DNA from: JBFKAV01 sp041621405
Lineage (GTDB): Bacteria; Pseudomonadota; Alphaproteobacteria; Rhodobacterales; Rhodobacteraceae
Length of the DNA: 64,000 nt
NCBI GenBank assembly: GCA_041621405.1
Contig: JBFKAV010000002.1
Span: forward strand, 1-64,000
Direction: 5' to 3'
Part shown: positions 51,491 through 60,342 of the stretch, piece after piece
Numbering within the stretch: position 1 is the first letter of the stretch
Layout of the letters: the number at the start of each line of letters is the position of its first letter
Program-made: the position numbers and the translations under genes
The notes under the pieces: generated by a model
What the model saw: only the letters and a program-made list of their open reading frames with translations
The model's database searches: none
What the model was told of the DNA's origin: nothing

Positions 51491-51854
51491 CGGGGGACCC
51501 CTTCTGCCGGACGCCGGCGCACCCCACTCTTGCGCATATAACTCTGGGCGCGTTGATCGGCATCAACCCGCGGGCGGGAAGTGCGGGCGGAACCGCGATC
51601 CCGCTCGCTCCGAACCGGGTCGCATCGTAGCGGCAAGCGATGTGTCGCCGCAGCCACGGAGCCCACCGAGCATTGCGTGCGCGGTCAAGACCGCTACTTA
51701 TGCTCCACCCGGCGTGCCGGTGCGCCGAGCGCGAGCGGGCCGGCAGGATGGTCTCTGCTGGCGTTGTCGAACCCCCGGTTCGGCGCCCGGAATGCCGGCA
51801 GTTGCGGGAATCCTGAAAACCAAGCTAGCATCGGCATGTTGCGCGGAGGTAAGG
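51491..51854. other. Divergent intergenic region with FNR box
   Basis: 364 bases between the alcohol dehydrogenase and the L,D-transpeptidase genes. The only clear signal is the TTGAT-N4-ATCAA site at 51553-51566. On the minus strand TTATAT (51542-51537) lies nearer the gene but not at the usual distance for an FNR-activated promoter. No gene is supported here. Confidence 0.5.
51553..51566. promoter_or_regulatory. FNR/FnrL-type binding site
   Basis: TTGAT-CGGC-ATCAA, an exact match to the FNR-family consensus. It is centred about 69 bases upstream of the alcohol dehydrogenase start codon and 295 upstream of the transpeptidase ATG, so it most likely acts on the dehydrogenase operon. Confidence 0.72.
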
Positions 51855-52565
51855 ATGCTGCTTCTTGCACTACGCCGATTGGCCGTGGCGGCAACTGTGT
51901 TCCTGTTCGCAGTTGCTGCGGGGGCGGAAACGCTCACGCTATCAAGCAGCGATGCGCAGGGTCGGAGCAGATCCAGCTTCCAGGCGCAGCTCGACGCGCT
52001 CGGGATCCCGCTCACGCTGCCGCCCGGGCGGGCGATCCTCGTCAACATCCCCTCCTACGAGCTAGTGGCGTTCGAAGACGGAGTTCCGGTGCTGCGCACG
52101 CGCGTCATCGTCGGCACGCCGCGGGACCGCACCCCGCGCATCGACACCTACACCAGCCGGGTGACCTTCCGGCCCTCCTGGCGCCCGACGCCGCTCATGA
52201 TCGCGAGGGGAGAAGCCCGCGACGGCGTGCGCCCGCCGGGCGAGAACAATCCCCTCGGCCTTGCGGCGGTCTGGCTGGGGCCGGGGCTGCAGATCTACCT
52301 GCATGACACCAGCCACAGGCATCTCTTCGGCCGCCAGGTGCGGGCCCTGTCGCACGGCTGCATTCGGGTCGAGCGCTGGGACGAGCTGATTGCCTGGATT
52401 CTCGATCGCGACTTGGAATGGGTCCAGGCGATGGCCGGAACGCCGCCCTCGCGGGAGGTACCGGCGCCGCACGTGCCAGTGCTGATCCGCTACCTGCCGG
52501 TGTTTCCGGCCGCCGATGGGCGGGTTCTGCGCCACCGGGATGTCTACCGGTTGGGAGTGCGGTGA
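51855..52565 (+). CDS. L,D-transpeptidase (YkuD family)
   Basis: 236 residues. A signal peptide (about 1-24, ending AGAET) leads to the YkuD domain: LVNIPSYELVAFEDG, VIVGTPRDRTP, HDTSHRHLFG and the active site SHGCIRVE. It cross-links peptidoglycan or attaches proteins in the periplasm. ATG 51855 has GGAGGTAAGG directly upstream. No partner gene is adjacent. Confidence 0.9.
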   Translation: MLLLALRRLAVAATVFLFAVAAGAETLTLSSSDAQGRSRSSFQAQLDALGIPLTLPPGRAILVNIPSYELVAFEDGVPVLRTRVIVGTPRDRTPRIDTYTSRVTFRPSWRPTPLMIARGEARDGVRPPGENNPLGLAAVWLGPGLQIYLHDTSHRHLFGRQVRALSHGCIRVERWDELIAWILDRDLEWVQAMAGTPPSREVPAPHVPVLIRYLPVFPAADGRVLRHRDVYRLGVR

Positions 52566-53042
52566 TCGCAATTCGGGCGTCTGGACAGGACGGGACACGC
52601 GACTGTAGCTCGGCGTGATCCGGCTGCCTCGAAAGCTCCCCCTGGGACCGCTGGAACGGGTCTCGGACGGGAACGTTCGATCACCTGCCGAGAGGTGCCA
52701 GATGGCCGCAATTCGCAAACCGTGTTGAGGAATCCTGCGAGGCTGCGATCGGCGAGGGCGTTTCCCGGCGACCGGCCGCCTTCCCGATTGCCGTCGGCCC
52801 ATAGCAACCCTTGCCTTCCGAAAGTGCGAATGTGCGCCTTTTCATAGGTGCGAAGGTGCTGGGTGCTGAGCGAACGCGTGCACGGACGGTCACGTGACCG
52901 TCAGAGCCGACAGAAATGGGCCACTTTCATGCAAGAATAGCAACTGCGCGTTCGCATCCTGGGTCTGGAGGGCTTGGCCTTTCTGGACCGAGGATACGCC
53001 GCCCATTTCATGCAGGAGCACGTTGTTCGGGAGGGTTGCGAG
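52566..53042. other. Long leader region upstream of 2-oxoacid dehydrogenase operon
   Basis: 477 bases without a convincing gene. It contains the GTGCGAA direct repeats at 52824-52830 and 52848-52854, a perfect 18-base palindrome (52885-52902) and two TTTCATGCA repeats (about 52924 and 53005). The density of repeats suggests a regulatory region for the downstream operon. Confidence 0.45.
52885..52902. promoter_or_regulatory. Perfect 18-base palindrome
   Basis: GACGGTCACGTGACCGTC, centred about 150 bases before the E1alpha start. Perfect dyads of this size are typical operators for dimeric repressors such as GntR, TetR or Lrp-type proteins; which one is unknown. Confidence 0.5.
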
Positions 53043-54137
53043 ATGCAGAGTGGACCGAGGGAAATGGATGAAACGGCGAAAGGCCACGGCATCGCGTTCT
53101 CGCGATTCCTGACCCCGGATGGAACGTTGTCCGGCACCGCGCCTGGTTTTGCCTCCGACCGGGCGGAGCTCGTCGCGCTCTATTCCGGAATGCTGCGCAC
53201 GCGGGCCTTCGACGCCAAGGCCGTTTCCCTGCAGCGCACGGGCCGACTGGGCACTTATCCGTCCTCGCTCGGCCAGGAGGGCGTTGCGGTGGGTCTGGCG
53301 GCGGCGATGCGGGCGGAAGATGTGCTCATTCCCTCGTTCCGGGAACACGGCGCGAAGCTCTGGCGCGGCGCTAGCATGAAAGAGCTGTTCCTCTACTGGG
53401 GCGGCGATGAGCGAGGCTCGGACTTCGCAGGCCCGCGCGAGGACTTTCCCGACTGCATTCCGGTGGGCACTCAGTATCCGCACGCCGTCGGCGTGGCGAT
53501 GGCCTTCACGCTCCGGCGCGAGCCTCGCTGCGCCGTGGTCGTGGGCGGCGATGGCTCGACCTCGCGCGGGGATTTCCACGAGGCGCTGAACATGGCCGGG
53601 GTATGGAAGCTGCCCGTTGTGTTCATCATCAACAACAACCAGTGGGCGATCTCGGTGCCCCGCGAGGCGCAGACCGCTGCCGCGACGCTGGCGCAGAAGG
53701 CGGTCGGCGCGGGGCTTCCGGGCGAGCAGGTGGACGGCTGCGACGTCATCGCCGTGCGCGACGCGGTGGAGCGAGCGCTGGCGTGCGGGCGGGGCGGCGG
53801 CGGCGCGACGCTGATCGAGTGCATCACCTATCGTCTCAGCGATCACACCACCGCCGACGACGCCAGCCGCTACCGCGACGACAACGAGGTGAGCCCGCAT
53901 TGGGCAGAGGAGCCGGTGGCACGGCTGCGCGAGCACCTGGTCAAGGCCCATGGCTGGACCAAAGCGGAGGAGGAGCGGCTGCGCACCGAGAACCACGCGG
54001 CGGTCGAGGCGGCGGCAGAGGCCTATCTCGCGACGTCGCCGCAGCCGGTGACCGCGATCGCCGACTACATCTTCGATGCGCTGCCGCCCGATCTGCGGGC
54101 TGCCCGGGACCGGATCGCGGAGGGCGGGAATGGCTGA
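53043..54137 (+). CDS. bkdA1: Branched-chain 2-oxoacid dehydrogenase E1 alpha subunit
   Basis: 364 residues from ATG 53043, with GGAGGG 7 bases upstream; TTG 52974 and other ATGs have poorer sites. ThDP motif GGDGSTSRGDFHEALN ending INNNQWAIS, plus YRLSDHTTADDASRYRDD, the phosphorylation-loop-like segment. Pyruvate dehydrogenase is possible, but the neighbouring Leu/Val-type dehydrogenase and aminotransferase favour branched-chain substrates. With E1 beta it decarboxylates the keto acid onto the E2 lipoyl group. Confidence 0.84.
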   Translation: MQSGPREMDETAKGHGIAFSRFLTPDGTLSGTAPGFASDRAELVALYSGMLRTRAFDAKAVSLQRTGRLGTYPSSLGQEGVAVGLAAAMRAEDVLIPSFREHGAKLWRGASMKELFLYWGGDERGSDFAGPREDFPDCIPVGTQYPHAVGVAMAFTLRREPRCAVVVGGDGSTSRGDFHEALNMAGVWKLPVVFIINNNQWAISVPREAQTAAATLAQKAVGAGLPGEQVDGCDVIAVRDAVERALACGRGGGGATLIECITYRLSDHTTADDASRYRDDNEVSPHWAEEPVARLREHLVKAHGWTKAEEERLRTENHAAVEAAAEAYLATSPQPVTAIADYIFDALPPDLRAARDRIAEGGNG

Positions 54138-55110
54138 GCTAACCCTGGTCGATGCCGTCCGCGCCGCGCTCGCCCATGCGCTGGAGGAGGACCCGACCGT
54201 GGTCATCCTTGGCGAGGACGTGGGGGTCGACGGCGGCGTGTTTCGCGCGACCGAGGGCCTGTGGCAGCGGTTCGGGAGGGATCGCGTGCGCGACACGCCC
54301 CTGTCGGAATCCGCCATCGCAGGCATGGCGGTAGGGCTTGCGGCCCAGGGCTTCCGCCCGATCGTCGAGATCCAGTTCCAGGGCTTCATTCACCCCGCGC
54401 TGGACCAGATCGCGAACCACGCGGCACGCTTGCGCAACCGGACCCGCGGCCGGCTGACCTGCCCGATGGTGCTGCGCGCGCCCTATGGCGCCGGGGTGCA
54501 TGCGCCGGAGCACCACTCCGAGAGCATCGAGGCCATCTTCGCGCATATCCCCGGCCTCAGGGTGGTGATCCCATCCTCGCCCCGGCGCGGCTATGGCCTG
54601 CTCTTGTCGGCGATCCGAAATCCTGATCCGGTGGTGTTCTTCGAGCCGAAGCGGCTCTATCGCGCGCAGCGCGAGGAGGTCGTGCTCGACGGCGCCGATC
54701 TGCCGCTCGACACTGCCTTCACCCTGCGCGAGGGGCGGGATTTGAGCGTGGTTACATGGGGCGCGATGACGCGGGACTGCCTGGAAGCAGCCGAGGCGCT
54801 GGCGGCCGAAGGCATCGAGGCCGAGGTCGTGGATATGGCGACGCTGAAGCCCTATGATGCGGCGACGCTCCTGGAATCGGTCCGGCGTACCGGGCGCTGC
54901 GTGGTTGTGCACGAGGCGCCGCGCACCGGCGGCTTCGGCGCAGAGATCGCGGCGCGGCTCGCCGAGGAGGCGCTCGACGCGCTGGTGGCGCCGATCCGCA
55001 GGGTCTGCCCGCCCGACATCATTCCGCCGCTGCCCCGGCTGGAGGCCGCCTATATGCCCTCGCAGGACGATATCTGCGAAGCCGTGCGCGAGGTGATGGC
55101 ATGGCGCTGA
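54130..55110 (+). CDS. bkdA2: Branched-chain 2-oxoacid dehydrogenase E1 beta subunit
   Basis: 326 residues; ATG 54130 overlaps E1 alpha by 8 bases. Transketolase-like: VVILGEDVGVDGGVFRAT, DTPLSESAIAGMAVGLA, APYGAGVHAPEHHSES and RTGRCVVVHEAPRTGGFG. It forms the alpha2beta2 E1 heterotetramer with its neighbour. It also overlaps the E2 gene by 10 bases, so the three subunits are co-translated. Confidence 0.88.
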   Translation: MAELTLVDAVRAALAHALEEDPTVVILGEDVGVDGGVFRATEGLWQRFGRDRVRDTPLSESAIAGMAVGLAAQGFRPIVEIQFQGFIHPALDQIANHAARLRNRTRGRLTCPMVLRAPYGAGVHAPEHHSESIEAIFAHIPGLRVVIPSSPRRGYGLLLSAIRNPDPVVFFEPKRLYRAQREEVVLDGADLPLDTAFTLREGRDLSVVTWGAMTRDCLEAAEALAAEGIEAEVVDMATLKPYDAATLLESVRRTGRCVVVHEAPRTGGFGAEIAARLAEEALDALVAPIRRVCPPDIIPPLPRLEAAYMPSQDDICEAVREVMAWR

Positions 55111-56222
55111 CCGAGTTCGTGCTTCCCGATCTCGGCGAGGGGCTTGAGGAGGCCGAGATCATCGAGTGGCACGTCGCGCCGGGCGATCGCGTGGTGGCCG
55201 ATCAGCCGCTGGTGTCCGTCGAGACCGGCAAGGCCGTGGTCGAGATTCCGGCGCCCTGGTCCGGAACCGTGGCGGAGCTGAAGGCGGAACCCGGCGATAC
55301 CGTTGCCGTGGGCGCGGCGCTGGTCGCCTTCGACCTCGGCGAGCGCAAGGATCAGGGCGCCGTGGTCGGGCGCCTGGAATCCGAGAAGCCGGCAGCTGCT
55401 CCTTCGTCGCAGCCATCGCCCGCCGCGCGAAAGGCCGAGCGCGCAGGGGCGGTGCGCGCCATGCCCGCCGCCCGTGCGCTGGCCGAAGAGCGCGCTGTCG
55501 ACCTTTCCGGCATCGACGGGACCGGGCCGGGCGGCGTCATCACCGTGGCAGATGTCGAACGGCAGGTAACGCAGGCCAGGGAGCCGGACTGGACGCCCCT
55601 GCAGGGGCCGCGACGCGCCATGGCGGTAAGCATGGCGGCCGCCGGCGCGCAGGTGGTGCCCGCGACGATCCACGACTGGGCCGACCTCACCACCTGGAAA
55701 TCGCCCACCGCCGACATCACGGCGCGGCTCATCCGGGCGTTGGTGGCCGCCGCGGCGGCCGAGCCCGCGCTGAACGCCTGGCTCGACCCGAAGATCCCGG
55801 CGCGGCGCCTGCACCAGGAGGTCCATCTCGCCATCGCCGTCGATACCGAGGCCGGGCTCTACGTGCCTGTCCTGCGCGACGCGGCCGCCCGCGACGCCGG
55901 GGCCACACGGGCCGAGCTCGACCGGATCGTCGCCCGCGCCTGCGCCCGGAAGCTGACGGCGGAGGATCAGGCCGGCGCCACGATCAGCCTGTCCAACTAC
56001 GGCGCGCTGGGCGGCACCCATGGCGAGCTGGTCGTCAGCCCGCCGCAGGTTGCCATCCTGGGTGCCGGCCGGCTGACCCGCCAGGTGGCCTGGGGTGAGG
56101 ACGGCCCCGTCCCACGCCAGGCCCTGCCGCTGTCGCTCACGTTCGACCATCGCGCGGTCACCGGCGGCGAGGCGACGCGCTTTCTCAACGCCGTCATCGA
56201 AGACCTGAGTCGCAAGGAGTAG
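55101..56222 (+). CDS. bkdB: 2-oxoacid dehydrogenase E2 (dihydrolipoamide acyltransferase)
   Basis: 373 residues. The lipoyl domain (1-75) has its Lys44 in ETGKAVVEIP; a short Ala/Pro linker and a peripheral subunit-binding domain (about 117-155, AMPAARALAEERAVDLSGI) follow. The catalytic domain ends with FDHRAVTGGEA, His350 present but Thr354 replacing the usual Asp of HxxxDG. It carries acyl groups from E1 to CoA. No E3 gene is present in the window. Confidence 0.86.
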   Translation: MALTEFVLPDLGEGLEEAEIIEWHVAPGDRVVADQPLVSVETGKAVVEIPAPWSGTVAELKAEPGDTVAVGAALVAFDLGERKDQGAVVGRLESEKPAAAPSSQPSPAARKAERAGAVRAMPAARALAEERAVDLSGIDGTGPGGVITVADVERQVTQAREPDWTPLQGPRRAMAVSMAAAGAQVVPATIHDWADLTTWKSPTADITARLIRALVAAAAAEPALNAWLDPKIPARRLHQEVHLAIAVDTEAGLYVPVLRDAAARDAGATRAELDRIVARACARKLTAEDQAGATISLSNYGALGGTHGELVVSPPQVAILGAGRLTRQVAWGEDGPVPRQALPLSLTFDHRAVTGGEATRFLNAVIEDLSRKE

Positions 56223-56237
56223 GGGAGAGGATCGGGT

Positions 56238-57338
56238 ATGAGTGGAAGCTTCGCCTTCGCGGATGAGTTCGGCCCGGAGAAGGTCATCGAGATCACCGAT
56301 CCCCGATCAGGGCTGCGCGCCATCCTCGTCGTCGACAACACCGCGGTCGGACCGGCGATCGGCGGCTGCCGCATGGCCCCGGACGTCACGGTCGAGGAGT
56401 GCTTTCGCCTCGCCCGGGCGATGACCTTCAAGAATGCCGCCGCGGGGCTGCCCCATGGCGGCGGCAAGATGGTCGTGGTGGGCGACCCGAAGATTCCGCG
56501 ACACGAAAAGGAAGTCCTGATCCGGTCGCTGGCCCGCGCCATCGGAGAGATCGAAAGCTACATCCCCGGCCCCGACATGGGCACCGACGAGTCCGCGATG
56601 GCCTGGGTCCGCGACGAGATCGGCCGCGCGATCGGCTGTCCGCGCGAGGTCGGCGGCATCCCGCTCGACGAGATCGGAGCGACCGGCCTCGGGGTGTCAG
56701 CGGCCGCGCGGGCGGTGCGCGACGTGCTGGGCCTGCCGATCGAGGGATCGCGCATCGCCATCCAGGGCTATGGGGCCGTCGGCCGCTGGGCCGCGCACCA
56801 CCTTTCGAAGCTGGGCGGCGTCGTCGTCGCGGTCTCGGATTCCCGCGGCGGGGTCCTCGATCCCGCCGGGCTGGACCTCGGGCGGCTTGAGGCGCTCAAG
56901 GCCGAGGGCAGGAGCGTCGCGGACTACGATGGCGCGACGGCCACCGCGCCCGAAGAGGTGCTGACCTGCGATTGCGACATCGTCGTGCCGGCGGCGCGCC
57001 CGGACGTCATCAACGAAGGGAACGCCGGCGCCATCAAGGCCCGGCTGGTGCTCGAGGGAGCCAACATCCCCGCCACGGCTGCGGCCGGGGAGAGCCTGCA
57101 CGCCCGCGGCATCTGGGTGGTGCCCGATTTCATCGCCAACGCCGGCGGCGTGATCTGCGGTGCGGTCGAATACCGGGGAGGCTCAGAAAGCGAAGCCCTG
57201 AAGCTCATCGAGGAATTGGTCTATCGCAACACCGCCGAGGTCATGGTCAAAGCAAAGGCCGGGACTCAATCGCCCCGGGTTGCGGCGCACGCACTGGCCG
57301 AGAGGCGGGTTCTGGCGGCCATGAGCTACCGCCGATGA
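56238..57338 (+). CDS. Leu/Phe/Val-type amino acid dehydrogenase
   Basis: 366 residues of the Glu/Leu/Phe/Val dehydrogenase family. Substrate-binding GGCRMAPDVTVEE, catalytic Lys in AGLPHGGGKMVV, IPGPDMGTDE and the Rossmann motif IQGYGAVGRWAA. It reversibly deaminates an amino acid such as leucine or valine to the keto acid used by the preceding complex. It begins 15 bases after E2. The length is that of leucine-type enzymes. Confidence 0.86.
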   Translation: MSGSFAFADEFGPEKVIEITDPRSGLRAILVVDNTAVGPAIGGCRMAPDVTVEECFRLARAMTFKNAAAGLPHGGGKMVVVGDPKIPRHEKEVLIRSLARAIGEIESYIPGPDMGTDESAMAWVRDEIGRAIGCPREVGGIPLDEIGATGLGVSAAARAVRDVLGLPIEGSRIAIQGYGAVGRWAAHHLSKLGGVVVAVSDSRGGVLDPAGLDLGRLEALKAEGRSVADYDGATATAPEEVLTCDCDIVVPAARPDVINEGNAGAIKARLVLEGANIPATAAAGESLHARGIWVVPDFIANAGGVICGAVEYRGGSESEALKLIEELVYRNTAEVMVKAKAGTQSPRVAAHALAERRVLAAMSYRR

Positions 57339-57346
57339 GCGCGCGC

Positions 57347-57361
57347 CCGAGTCGGGCGATG
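57347..57361 (+). terminator. Short hairpin after amino acid dehydrogenase
   Basis: CGCCCG-AGT-CGGGCG starts 8 bases after the stop codon: six perfect pairs and a 3-base loop. It is in the convergent gap with the aminotransferase gene and could serve either strand. Confidence 0.4.
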
Positions 57362-57425
57362 GTCTTGCACAGGGCGGCATCCAGAGAACGGTTATCGACA
57401 CAAGTCAGGGCGGTGCTGGGCTCAA

Positions 57426-58358
57426 CTACCGCCCGCGTACGATTTCGGATTTGATCAGCTCCCCGTAGAGCCGCCGGATCCGCCCAAACACCGGCCTGGC
57501 GGCGCCGCTGCCGATGATGCGGCCGTCGATCTCGAACACCGGCGTCTGGGCACCGAAGGTGCCGGTCACGAATGCCTCGTCGGCGCCATATGTGTCGACC
57601 AGCGAGTAATTACGCTCTAAGACCGGGATGCCGTCGGTCCGGCAGAGGTCGATCACCTTCTGCCGGGTGATTCCATTCATGCAGTAGTCGCCTGTCGAGG
57701 TCCAAACCTCGCCCTTGCGGACGATGAAGAAGTTGCAGGCGTTGGTGGTGTTCACGAAGCCGAACGGGTCGAGCATCAGCGCCTCGTCGGCGCCGGCGCG
57801 GATCGCGTGATTGAGCGCGATGATGCAGTTCAGCTTCGAATGCGAGTTGAGCTTGGCGTCCTGGGTCAGCGGCAGGCCACGGTGGTGCGGCACGGTGTGC
57901 AGGCGGATGCCCCGCTTCAACGCGGATGCATCCGGCTTGGAGTGCTCGGCGATGATCACGACCGTCGGGCCGAAGATGCTCAGGTGCGGATGCTGAAACG
58001 GCTTGCGCTTGCGGCCGCGGGTCACCATCAGGCGAATGTGCACGTCGGTCGTCATGCCGTTGGCGTCGAGCGTGGACCGGATCGCGGCGGCCAGGTCCGC
58101 CCGCGTCATGCCGATCTCGAGGTCGATGTACTTCGCCGCCTCGTAGAGCCGGCCCAGATGCTCGTCGAGAAAGGCCAGGCAGCCATCATAGAGGCGCAGC
58201 CCATCCCAGACTCCGTCGCCCAGCATGAAGCCGCTGTCATAGACCGAGACCATGGCCGCGTCGCGATGGACGATCTCGCCGTCGACATAGATCTTGATGT
58301 CGGCGTTGCGCGCATCGTCCTCAGCGTCGTGGGTCGACAGGTGGTCGGCGTCGTGCAT
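57426..58358 (-). CDS. Class IV PLP aminotransferase (branched-chain/D-amino acid type)
   Basis: 310 residues from ATG 58358, with GGAGG 6 bases upstream. Fold type IV: VYDSGFMLGDGVWDGLR, the HIRLMVTRG segment, LTQDAKLNSHSKLN (PLP Lys region) and EALMLDPFGFVNTTNACNFF. It may transaminate a branched-chain or D-amino acid; sequence alone does not separate them. It converges on the dehydrogenase gene and could supply keto acids to the bkd complex. Confidence 0.82.
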   Translation of the reverse strand: MHDADHLSTHDAEDDARNADIKIYVDGEIVHRDAAMVSVYDSGFMLGDGVWDGLRLYDGCLAFLDEHLGRLYEAAKYIDLEIGMTRADLAAAIRSTLDANGMTTDVHIRLMVTRGRKRKPFQHPHLSIFGPTVVIIAEHSKPDASALKRGIRLHTVPHHRGLPLTQDAKLNSHSKLNCIIALNHAIRAGADEALMLDPFGFVNTTNACNFFIVRKGEVWTSTGDYCMNGITRQKVIDLCRTDGIPVLERNYSLVDTYGADEAFVTGTFGAQTPVFEIDGRIIGSGAARPVFGRIRRLYGELIKSEIVRGR

Positions 58359-58574
58359 CGGAGACCTCCGGAATGGCGGCGGCAAAGCCTGCCCGCGGCC
58401 GCGCGGTGGCTTAACATGCCTCTAGTTTCTCGTATTGCCCGGCCATCGACGTCGGCGAGCCGAGAGCCGAAGTCGAATTCATGACCGGCCTTTGTCGTCG
58501 GCGAGTTCGCCGGCGCGGTCTCTGGGGGAATTGCCTTCGATGGGTCGATACCCTGGCCCTGTAAGAAGTGGGCT

Positions 58575-58925
58575 TCAGGGACCTTCGAACGACATGTCTC
58601 GCGTGATGAACGTGTAGTCCGACTCCACGGTCATGATCGCGAGAAACACCAGGACCGCGGCCGGTGGCAGGAGGATCGCGTAGATGAGGGCCAGCCGCTC
58701 ATAGGCCATATGCATGAAGACGGCCACGATCAGGCCTGCCTTGAGAAGCATGAAGAGCACGATCAGCGACCAACGCAGCAGTCCTTCCAGCCCGACATAG
58801 TCCACCATGTAAGAGAACGCGCTGAGCACGAAGAGAAGTCCCCAGACGAGGAAGTAGAGTTTCAGCGGGTGCTGCTGTCCCTCGACGTGGGGTGTGGTTT
58901 GGCTGTCTACCGCTGCGTCGGCCAT
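58575..58925 (-). CDS. Cytochrome c oxidase subunit IV (prokaryotic)
   Basis: 116 residues with three membrane helices: LYFLVWGLLFVLSAFSYMVDY, SLIVLFMLLKAGLIVAVFMHM and YAILLPPAAVLVFLAIMTV, the arrangement of COX4_pro. ATG 58925 has GGGAG upstream. It is the last gene of the oxidase operon, 10 bases after subunit III. Confidence 0.84.
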   Translation of the reverse strand: MADAAVDSQTTPHVEGQQHPLKLYFLVWGLLFVLSAFSYMVDYVGLEGLLRWSLIVLFMLLKAGLIVAVFMHMAYERLALIYAILLPPAAVLVFLAIMTVESDYTFITRDMSFEGP

Positions 58926-58935
58926 GTTGTCTCCC

Positions 58936-59643
58936 TCACCAGAGATAGAAGAACGCGAAGATGAAGACCCAGACAAGGTCGACGAAGTGCCAGTAAAGAC
59001 CCATGATCTCGACCGCCTCGTAGTCGCCCGCGCCTGTCTTGAGCCAGCTCCGGCCCGGTCGGTCGAAGTCGCCGCGCCAGATCTTCGTCGCGATGATGAC
59101 GAGGAACAGCACGCCGATCGAGACGTGGGTGCCGTGGAATCCGGTGATCATGAAGAAGCTCGCGCCGAACTGCTCGGCACCGTAGGGGTTGCTCCAGGGG
59201 CGCACGCCTTCGTGGATGAGCTTGGTCCACTCGAACGCCTGCATGCCGACAAAGGTGGCGCCGAGGGCCGCGGTCAGGAACATCAGCGCCGCGGTCGACT
59301 TGCGGGCGCGGGCGTAGCCGCAGCGGACGGCCATGGCCATGGTGCCGCTCGACGAGATCAGCACGAAGGTCATGATCGCGATGAGGAGCAGGGGCAGCTC
59401 GACCGCGCCCACATGCAGCGCAAAGACATCGTTGGTGTTCGGCCACGCGGACTGCGTCGACATCCGCGCCGACATGTAGCCGAGGAGGAAGACGCTGAAG
59501 ATGAAGGTGTCGCTGAGCAGGAAGATCCACATCATCGCCTTGCCCCAGGACACGCGCTTGAAGGCGCGCTGGTCCGAGCTCCAGTCGGAGACGAAGCCCT
59601 CTACCCCCTGGGGGCGGTCGCCATGCGTGGTGGTGTCAGCCAT
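58936..59643 (-). CDS. coxP: Cytochrome c oxidase subunit III
   Basis: 235 residues with five or more membrane helices. KAMMWIFLLSDTFIF, GMQAFEWTKLIHEG, FHGTHVSIGVLFL and LYWHFVDLVWVFIFAFFYLW are subunit III signatures. The cluster order II-I-III-III resembles coxMNOP of Bradyrhizobium, so this is named CoxP by position. Inner membrane. Confidence 0.86.
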   Translation of the reverse strand: MADTTTHGDRPQGVEGFVSDWSSDQRAFKRVSWGKAMMWIFLLSDTFIFSVFLLGYMSARMSTQSAWPNTNDVFALHVGAVELPLLLIAIMTFVLISSSGTMAMAVRCGYARARKSTAALMFLTAALGATFVGMQAFEWTKLIHEGVRPWSNPYGAEQFGASFFMITGFHGTHVSIGVLFLVIIATKIWRGDFDRPGRSWLKTGAGDYEAVEIMGLYWHFVDLVWVFIFAFFYLW

Positions 59644-59652
59644 TTCCTGCCC

Positions 59653-60342
59653 TCACGTCAGAACACTGCGACAAATATCGACGAACCGGTTCGCCCAGCC
59701 CAAGAACAGCACCAGCAAGCCCAGCCAGACGACAAGCAGGAAGTCCCAGTAGGTGGCGCAGAGCCTGGCGCTGAGCCGCAGGCGGCGAATGTCCGCACCG
59801 CGCCGCGCCGCCACCAATCCCAGCGCAGTGAGCCCGCCCAGGATGTGCAGGCCGTGCAGGCCGCTCAGCATGTAGAAGAAGCTTGCCGCGGGGGCCGTCG
59901 CCAGTCCGTCGTCCGCAGCGGTCAGCTGGTGCCAGGCGAGGAGCTGCCCAAACAGGAAGCCCGCGGTCGCGATCCCCGCGACGGCCGTATCGCGCCACAG
60001 GCTCCGGAGGTCGCCGCGGTCCGCCGCGGCGACCGCCAGGCGCAGAAACAGGCTGGCGAGGATGAGCTGCCCGGTGTTCGCCCAGACGACCGGCGGAAGC
60101 GGCAGCGACCACCACGCCTCCTCGTCCATTCGCATGACGAAGGCGCTGCCGAAGAGGGCGAAGAGCACGCCTACGACGGCGAGGAAGACGCCAAGCCCGA
60201 CCCACTCGGCCGGCCGTTCCGGCGTCGTCCCGACCGTCGTCGTGAGCCCGGTTTCGAGCCAGGGCTTGGACATCACCCCCTGCCGCAGCAGCCACCAGAA
60301 GGCGACCGCGATGATTGCGACCAGAAAGGCCAGAACGATCAT
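59653..60342 (-). CDS. coxO: Cytochrome c oxidase subunit III-like protein
   Basis: 229 residues with seven membrane helices, more divergent than its neighbour. FFYMLSGLHGLHILGGLTALG and CATYWDFLLVVWLGLLVLF match subunit III helices. Its ATG overlaps the subunit I stop (ATGA). Two subunit III-type proteins in one operon are known from coxMNOP clusters. It may help stabilise the oxidase core. Confidence 0.8.
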   Translation of the reverse strand: MIVLAFLVAIIAVAFWWLLRQGVMSKPWLETGLTTTVGTTPERPAEWVGLGVFLAVVGVLFALFGSAFVMRMDEEAWWSLPLPPVVWANTGQLILASLFLRLAVAAADRGDLRSLWRDTAVAGIATAGFLFGQLLAWHQLTAADDGLATAPAASFFYMLSGLHGLHILGGLTALGLVAARRGADIRRLRLSARLCATYWDFLLVVWLGLLVLFLGWANRFVDICRSVLT

